Assembly: GCA_002391425.1 (NCBI GenBank)
Contig: DGEZ01000016.1
Coordinates: forward strand, 1-8,686
From: Micrococcales bacterium UBA3913
GTDB lineage: Bacteria > Actinomycetota > Actinomycetes > Actinomycetales > Microbacteriaceae
Length of the DNA: 8,686 bases
Direction of reading: 5' to 3'
Positions 5,339-8,686 of the stretch are shown one piece after another. Each line of letters opens with the position of its first letter. Position 1 is the first letter of the stretch. A program made the position numbers and the translations under genes. The notes below the pieces were generated by a model. That model ran no database searches. It was not told the origin of the DNA and saw nothing but the letters and a program-made list of their open reading frames with translations.

Positions 5339-6828
5339 TGGGAGACGCACTGGACCGGGCCATCCAGACGGTACTGATGCCCGGTTTTCGGGGGTACTCT
5401 GCCCCGGCGTGGCTGCTCGACGAACTCGACGCCGGGCTGGGCGGGGTCTGCCTGTTCGGCATGAACGTCATCGACAGGGCCCAACTGGGGATGCTCACCG
5501 GCGGGCTGCGCGAGGCGAACCCGAACATCGTGATCGCCATCGATGAGGAGGGCGGTGAGGTGTCCCGCCTCGACCACCTCACCGGTTCGGACACCCCGAC
5601 CGCGGCACACCTGGGCCGGATCGATGACACCGCGCTGACCCGAGAGGTGTACCAGGCGATCGGTCGCGACCTCGCCGCTGTCGGGGTCACCGCGGACTTC
5701 GCCCCCGACGCGGACGTGAACTCGAACCCGAGGAACCCGGTGATCGGCACGCGCAGCTTCGGGGCGGATGCGGGGCTCGTCTCGCGGCATGTGGCCGCCG
5801 CCGTGACCGGGCTGCAACAGAGCTTCGTGGCCGCGGTCACGAAGCACTTCCCGGGCCACGGGGACACCGCGGTGGACTCGCACCTGGGGCTCCCCACTGT
5901 TGACCTCACCGAGCAGCAGCTGCGGGAGCGGGAGCTGCTTCCCTTCCTCGCCGCGATCGGCGCTGGGGTGCGAGGGATCATGACCTCGCACATCCTGTTG
6001 CCGGACCTCGACGCTGAGGCCCCCGCGACGATGAGCCGGCGCATCCTCACGGAGCTGTTGCGAGGAGAACTCGGGTACACCGGGACGATCGTCTCGGACG
6101 CCCTCGACATGCGCGGAGCCAGCGGCTCGCTCGGCATCCCCGAGGCGGCGGTCCGGGCACTGGCCGCCGGATGCGACCTGTTGTGCATCGGAACCGACAA
6201 CACGGCCACCCAGCTCGCCGAGTTGCGTGCGCACGTGCGTGAGGCGGTCCGTGACGGCCGGCTGAGCGAGTCGCGCCTGCTGGATGCGGCCGAACGGGCC
6301 CGTGCTCTCGGTGCGAGCGCGCAGCAGGAGCACGCGCCAGGCGGCGGTTCGGTAGAGGCCGGGCAGGCGGCGCACTGGGTGCGGCCTCAGGCATTCGTCG
6401 TGCGACGTCCCATTGCGGCGGTCGGGGCGAATCCCGTGCTTGTGCGCATCCAGGACACGCCGAACAACGCGGTTGGGACCGTCGAGTGGGGGCTCGGCGA
6501 CTACCTGGGTGACGCGCTTGCGCAGGTGTTCCCCGGGGCGTTGTGCGTGGACATCCACCCTGGGGAAGCGCTCCCGGCGCGGCTCCTTGGCGACGGCCGT
6601 GCCGTGGTGGTTCAGGCCCGCGGGATGTCCGTCAACCCAGACACCGCGCGGGCGGTCGCCGACGTGCGTGAGGCAGCGCTGCAGGCCGTCGTCGTGGAGC
6701 TGGGATGGGCCGACGCCTCGGCCCCCGGGGAATGGGACATCGCGACATTCGGGGCGAACCGCGCGCTCGCGCTGGCGCTGGCCGCCATGCTGCGCGACGG
6801 GGTCACAGCAGAGGGGGTCCGCGCGTGA
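5338..6828 (+). CDS. GH3 beta-N-acetylglucosaminidase (NagZ/DasD-like)
   Basis: Removes beta-linked GlcNAc from imported chito-oligosaccharides, giving free GlcNAc. There is no signal peptide, so it acts in the cytoplasm. The 496 residues comprise a GH3 TIM-barrel (about 1-330) and a C-terminal alpha/beta domain (about 350-496). NagZ-type features are AIDEEGGEVSRL (67-78), KHFPGHGDTAVDSH (169-182) with the Asp180/His182 acid-base dyad unique to this branch of GH3, and the nucleophile Asp254 in SDALDM. Classical GH3 glucosidases lack this dyad. Some family members (Cellulomonas fimi Nag3) were reported to be phosphorylases releasing GlcNAc-1-phosphate, so hydrolysis is not certain; the adjacent sugar kinase favours free GlcNAc. 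Muropeptide (GlcNAc-MurNAc) cleavage is the alternative role, but no MurQ-type gene is near. The gene overlaps its neighbours by one base upstream and four bases downstream. Confidence 0.9.
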   Translation: MGDALDRAIQTVLMPGFRGYSAPAWLLDELDAGLGGVCLFGMNVIDRAQLGMLTGGLREANPNIVIAIDEEGGEVSRLDHLTGSDTPTAAHLGRIDDTALTREVYQAIGRDLAAVGVTADFAPDADVNSNPRNPVIGTRSFGADAGLVSRHVAAAVTGLQQSFVAAVTKHFPGHGDTAVDSHLGLPTVDLTEQQLRERELLPFLAAIGAGVRGIMTSHILLPDLDAEAPATMSRRILTELLRGELGYTGTIVSDALDMRGASGSLGIPEAAVRALAAGCDLLCIGTDNTATQLAELRAHVREAVRDGRLSESRLLDAAERARALGASAQQEHAPGGGSVEAGQAAHWVRPQAFVVRRPIAAVGANPVLVRIQDTPNNAVGTVEWGLGDYLGDALAQVFPGALCVDIHPGEALPARLLGDGRAVVVQARGMSVNPDTARAVADVREAALQAVVVELGWADASAPGEWDIATFGANRALALALAAMLRDGVTAEGVRA

Positions 6829-7754
6829 TCGTCGGAGTAGATGTGGGTGGCTCAAACGTTCACGGGGTCATCCTGAGCAGTCAGGGCAGCGGCATCGCCG
6901 AGGCGACCCGCGATACACCGCGGGGTCCGGAGCAGATCTTCGCGGCGATGTGTGAGGTCATCGACGAGCTTCTCGCCGCCGCCCAGCCCGATGCCAGGGA
7001 CGCGGTGGTCGCCATCGGGGTGGGGACCCCGGGAACGGTGGATGTGCGCAGCGGCGTCGTCGAGAACGCCGTTAACCTGGCGGTATCTGACCCGTGGGCT
7101 CTGGCGCAGTTGCTGCGGGACCGGTACGGGGTGCCCGCGCACGTGGACAACGACGTGAAGGCCACGGCTCGGGGGGCGATGGCGTGGCTCGCCTCAGAGC
7201 ACGTCTCCAGTCTCGTATACGTGAACGTGGGAACGGGGGTCGCCTGCGCGTGCGTCGCCAACGGGGAAATCGTGCGCGGCGCAGACAATATCGCCGGGGA
7301 GATCGGGCACATCCCGGTGGATCCGGCCGGCGCGGCGTGCGCGTGCGGCCAGGTGGGGTGTTTGGAGACCGTCATCGGGGGCGGGGCGATCATGGCCCGG
7401 TTGGCAGGGCAGGCGCAGAGCATCTCCGACCTCTTCGCACCGGACGCAGAGGGGAAGACGGCCCTGGAAACCGAGCGTGCCCGCATCCTCACCGGGATCG
7501 CACTGGCGGTGGAGCTCGTCACGCTCACCTACGGTGCCGATCGGGTCGTTCTCGGGGGTGGCGTGATCTCGCGCATCCCCGATGTTATTGGTCGCGTGTC
7601 GGAGATCCTACGGACCCGGGCGGCGCATTCCGGGCTACTTACCTCCCTCCGGCTTCACGAGCGGGTGCGTCTGGCTCCCGCGGGTATAGCTCTGGCGGCC
7701 ATAGGTGCCGCTCTCACGGCTGCGCCGAGCGGTGAGGATCAGAAAGGAAAGTAA
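6825..7754 (+). CDS. nagK: ROK-family sugar kinase, probable N-acetylglucosamine kinase
   Basis: Phosphorylates a hexose, most likely GlcNAc released by the GH3 enzyme, to the 6-phosphate using ATP; cytoplasmic. The 309 residues are the normal kinase length without a DNA-binding domain. Motifs are the ATP phosphate loop DVGGSN (residues 6-11), GVGTPG (65-70), catalytic Asp110 in VDNDVKATARG, VNVGTG (133-138), the sugar-binding EIGH (159-162), and the zinc motif CACGQVGCLE (172-181; C172, C174, C179 with H162). The GTG at 6825 is chosen because GAGGGGG lies at 6811-6817 and it overlaps the GH3 stop as GTGA; the frame extends further back only through GH3 coding sequence. Glucokinase or another hexose specificity cannot be excluded from sequence alone. 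It is a paralogue in domain architecture of the regulator at 888-2057. Confidence 0.88.
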   Translation: MIVGVDVGGSNVHGVILSSQGSGIAEATRDTPRGPEQIFAAMCEVIDELLAAAQPDARDAVVAIGVGTPGTVDVRSGVVENAVNLAVSDPWALAQLLRDRYGVPAHVDNDVKATARGAMAWLASEHVSSLVYVNVGTGVACACVANGEIVRGADNIAGEIGHIPVDPAGAACACGQVGCLETVIGGGAIMARLAGQAQSISDLFAPDAEGKTALETERARILTGIALAVELVTLTYGADRVVLGGGVISRIPDVIGRVSEILRTRAAHSGLLTSLRLHERVRLAPAGIALAAIGAALTAAPSGEDQKGK

Positions 7755-7756
7755 CC

Positions 7757-8536
7757 ATGGAGATTGTCATCGCCCCGGCGAAGGAGGATCTTGCGGCTGT
7801 GGCTGCGGATTCTTTGGCGCGGCAGATTCGTGTGAATCCGCAGTTTGTGTTGGGGTTGGCCACGGGGTCGACGCCGTTGCCGTTGTATCGGGCGTTGAAG
7901 AGGCATGCGGATGCGGGGGTGGATTTTTCTCAGGTGCGTGGTTTCGCGTTGGATGAGTATGTGGGGATTCCTGAGGAGCATCCGGAGAGTTATGCGTCGG
8001 TGATTCGTACGCAGGTGGTGGAGCCGTTGGGGATGAACCCGGATCTTGTGCATGTGCCGCCGGCGCGGGCGTCTGATCTTGCTGCTGCTGCGGAGGATTA
8101 TGAGCGGCGGATTCGGGAGGCCGGGGGTGTGGATGTGCAGATCCTGGGTATTGGTGCGAATGGGCATATTGGGTTCAATGAGCCGACGTCGTCGTTTGCG
8201 TCTCGTACTCGGATTAAGACGCTCGCGCCGCAGACGCGTGCGGATAATGCCCGGTTCTTTGATTCGATTGATGAGGTTCCGACGCATTGTATGACGCAGG
8301 GGTTGGGCACGATTTTGGATGCGAAGAAGGTTTTCCTGTTCGCGTTCGGGGAGAACAAGGCGGATGCGGTCGCTGGTGCGGTGGAGGGGCCGGTGACGGC
8401 GATGTGCCCGGGGTCGGTGTTGCAGTTCCACCAACACGCGGTGTTCTTCGTGGACGAGGCTGCGGCGTCGAAGCTGGCAAACACGGAGTACTACCGGTAC
8501 GTGTTTGAGCACAAGCCCACGTGGCAGGTGCTGTAA
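7757..8536 (+). CDS. nagB: Glucosamine-6-phosphate deaminase
   Basis: Converts glucosamine 6-phosphate to fructose 6-phosphate and ammonia, the last step of amino-sugar entry into glycolysis. The 259 residues match the family length. Motifs are GLATGSTPLPLY (phosphate binding, residues 33-44), FALDEYVGI with Asp66 as the enolisation base, HPESY (75-79), and GIGANGHIGFNEP (131-143) with catalytic His137 and Glu142. Asn135 takes the place of Asp141 of the E. coli enzyme; Asn is an accepted residue at this position of the family signature. The ATG follows the kinase stop by two bases, with AAAGGAAAG at 7743-7751 inside the kinase gene's end. Codon choice differs sharply from the neighbours for most of the gene: 9 of 11 Ile codons are ATT, against 1 of 21 in the kinase. 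Its substrate requires a NagA deacetylase, not found in the window. Confidence 0.96.
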   Translation: MEIVIAPAKEDLAAVAADSLARQIRVNPQFVLGLATGSTPLPLYRALKRHADAGVDFSQVRGFALDEYVGIPEEHPESYASVIRTQVVEPLGMNPDLVHVPPARASDLAAAAEDYERRIREAGGVDVQILGIGANGHIGFNEPTSSFASRTRIKTLAPQTRADNARFFDSIDEVPTHCMTQGLGTILDAKKVFLFAFGENKADAVAGAVEGPVTAMCPGSVLQFHQHAVFFVDEAAASKLANTEYYRYVFEHKPTWQVL

Positions 8537-8550
8537 GGGTACGTTTTGGG

Positions 8551-8584
8551 GGGGTTCCCGGATGTTGCGTTGACTCCGGGCCCC
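8551..8584 (+). terminator. Possible terminator hairpin after nagB
   Basis: CCCGGA (8557-8562) pairs with TCCGGG (8575-8580) round a 12-base loop. Beyond a two-base TT bulge, GGGG (8551-8554) pairs with CCCC (8581-8584), extending the stem to ten pairs. It begins 14 bases after the nagB stop, but no T-run follows, so termination efficiency is uncertain. Confidence 0.45.
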
Positions 8585-8595
8585 TGGTTGCGGGT

Positions 8596-8636
8596 CTTGG
8601 GTCCGGGTCCCCCGGTGGGTTTGTTCTCCCCCCAAG
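8596..8636 (+). other. Second stem-loop in the downstream spacer
   Basis: CTTGGG (8596-8601) pairs with CCCAAG (8631-8636), enclosing a small inner stem CCGGG (8603-8607) with CCCGG (8611-8615). The whole end of the window (8537-8686) shows no open frame with a start site. These stems may back up the preceding hairpin as the operon end, or belong to the leader of a gene beyond the edge. Confidence 0.35.
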
Positions 8637-8686
8637 GTTGTTGCTACCGAAGTGACGGAACCGGGGGCCTTGACCCTGCATATACG

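Noticed and set aside
6705..6824. Upstream extension of the ROK kinase
   Set aside because: The extension is an Arg-rich shadow of GH3 coding sequence; the kinase fold begins at IVGVDVGGSN right after the GTG at 6825.
4666..6855. 729-residue antisense open frame
   Set aside because: It lies opposite the permease and GH3 genes, both of which show conserved catalytic motifs. Long antisense frames are usual in high-GC coding DNA.
8159..8161. Asn135 of NagB where E. coli has Asp141, as a sign of an inactive enzyme
   Set aside because: Asp, Glu and Asn are all accepted at this position of the family signature, and the other active residues (Asp66, His137, Glu142) are present.

Overview
The window reads as high-GC actinobacterial chromosome, most likely Microbacteriaceae (Microbacterium-like). 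The support is C/G-ending codons in most genes, GTG starts on two genes, tightly overlapping genes, and an isocitrate dehydrogenase of the dimeric 'eukaryote-like' NADP type rather than the monomeric type common in streptomycetes and corynebacteria. The taxonomic call is inference; no rRNA or marker gene is present.

Layout, all genes on the + strand: (1) positions 1-552 hold the C-terminal 183 codons of an NADP isocitrate dehydrogenase, closed by a strong intrinsic terminator. (2) Positions 553-887 are a 335-base non-coding spacer. It carries a perfect 19-bp tandem repeat built round the odd palindrome GTTCCGAAC, a 13-bp inverted repeat, an AT-rich promoter and an operator-like palindrome lying over the next gene's ribosome binding site. 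(3) Positions 888-2057 encode a ROK-family winged-helix repressor. (4) Positions 2152-5338 encode a sugar ABC importer: lipoprotein binding protein and two permeases, with a large hairpin between binding protein and first permease. (5) Positions 5338-6828 encode a cytoplasmic NagZ-type GH3 beta-N-acetylglucosaminidase. (6) Positions 6825-7754 encode a ROK sugar kinase. (7) Positions 7757-8536 encode glucosamine-6-phosphate deaminase (NagB). (8) The last 150 bases are non-coding with terminator-like stems.

Read together, genes 3-7 form an amino-sugar module. A chitobiose- or GlcNAc-oligosaccharide would be bound outside, imported, split by the GH3 enzyme to GlcNAc, phosphorylated by the ROK kinase and, after deacetylation, deaminated by NagB to fructose 6-phosphate and ammonia. 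The order resembles the Streptomyces dasABC-dasD chitobiose locus, but with a ROK regulator rather than the GntR-type DasR beside it. The window contains no ATPase for the importer (in actinobacteria a shared MsiK-type ATPase often serves) and no GlcNAc-6-phosphate deacetylase (NagA).

The window is mainly a recognisable catabolic operon, and I see no convincing wholly new system. The points most worth checking are the tandem palindromic repeat block at 620-732, the switch in codon usage inside nagB, the nested hairpins at 3466-3520, and whether the GH3 enzyme is a hydrolase or a phosphorylase.
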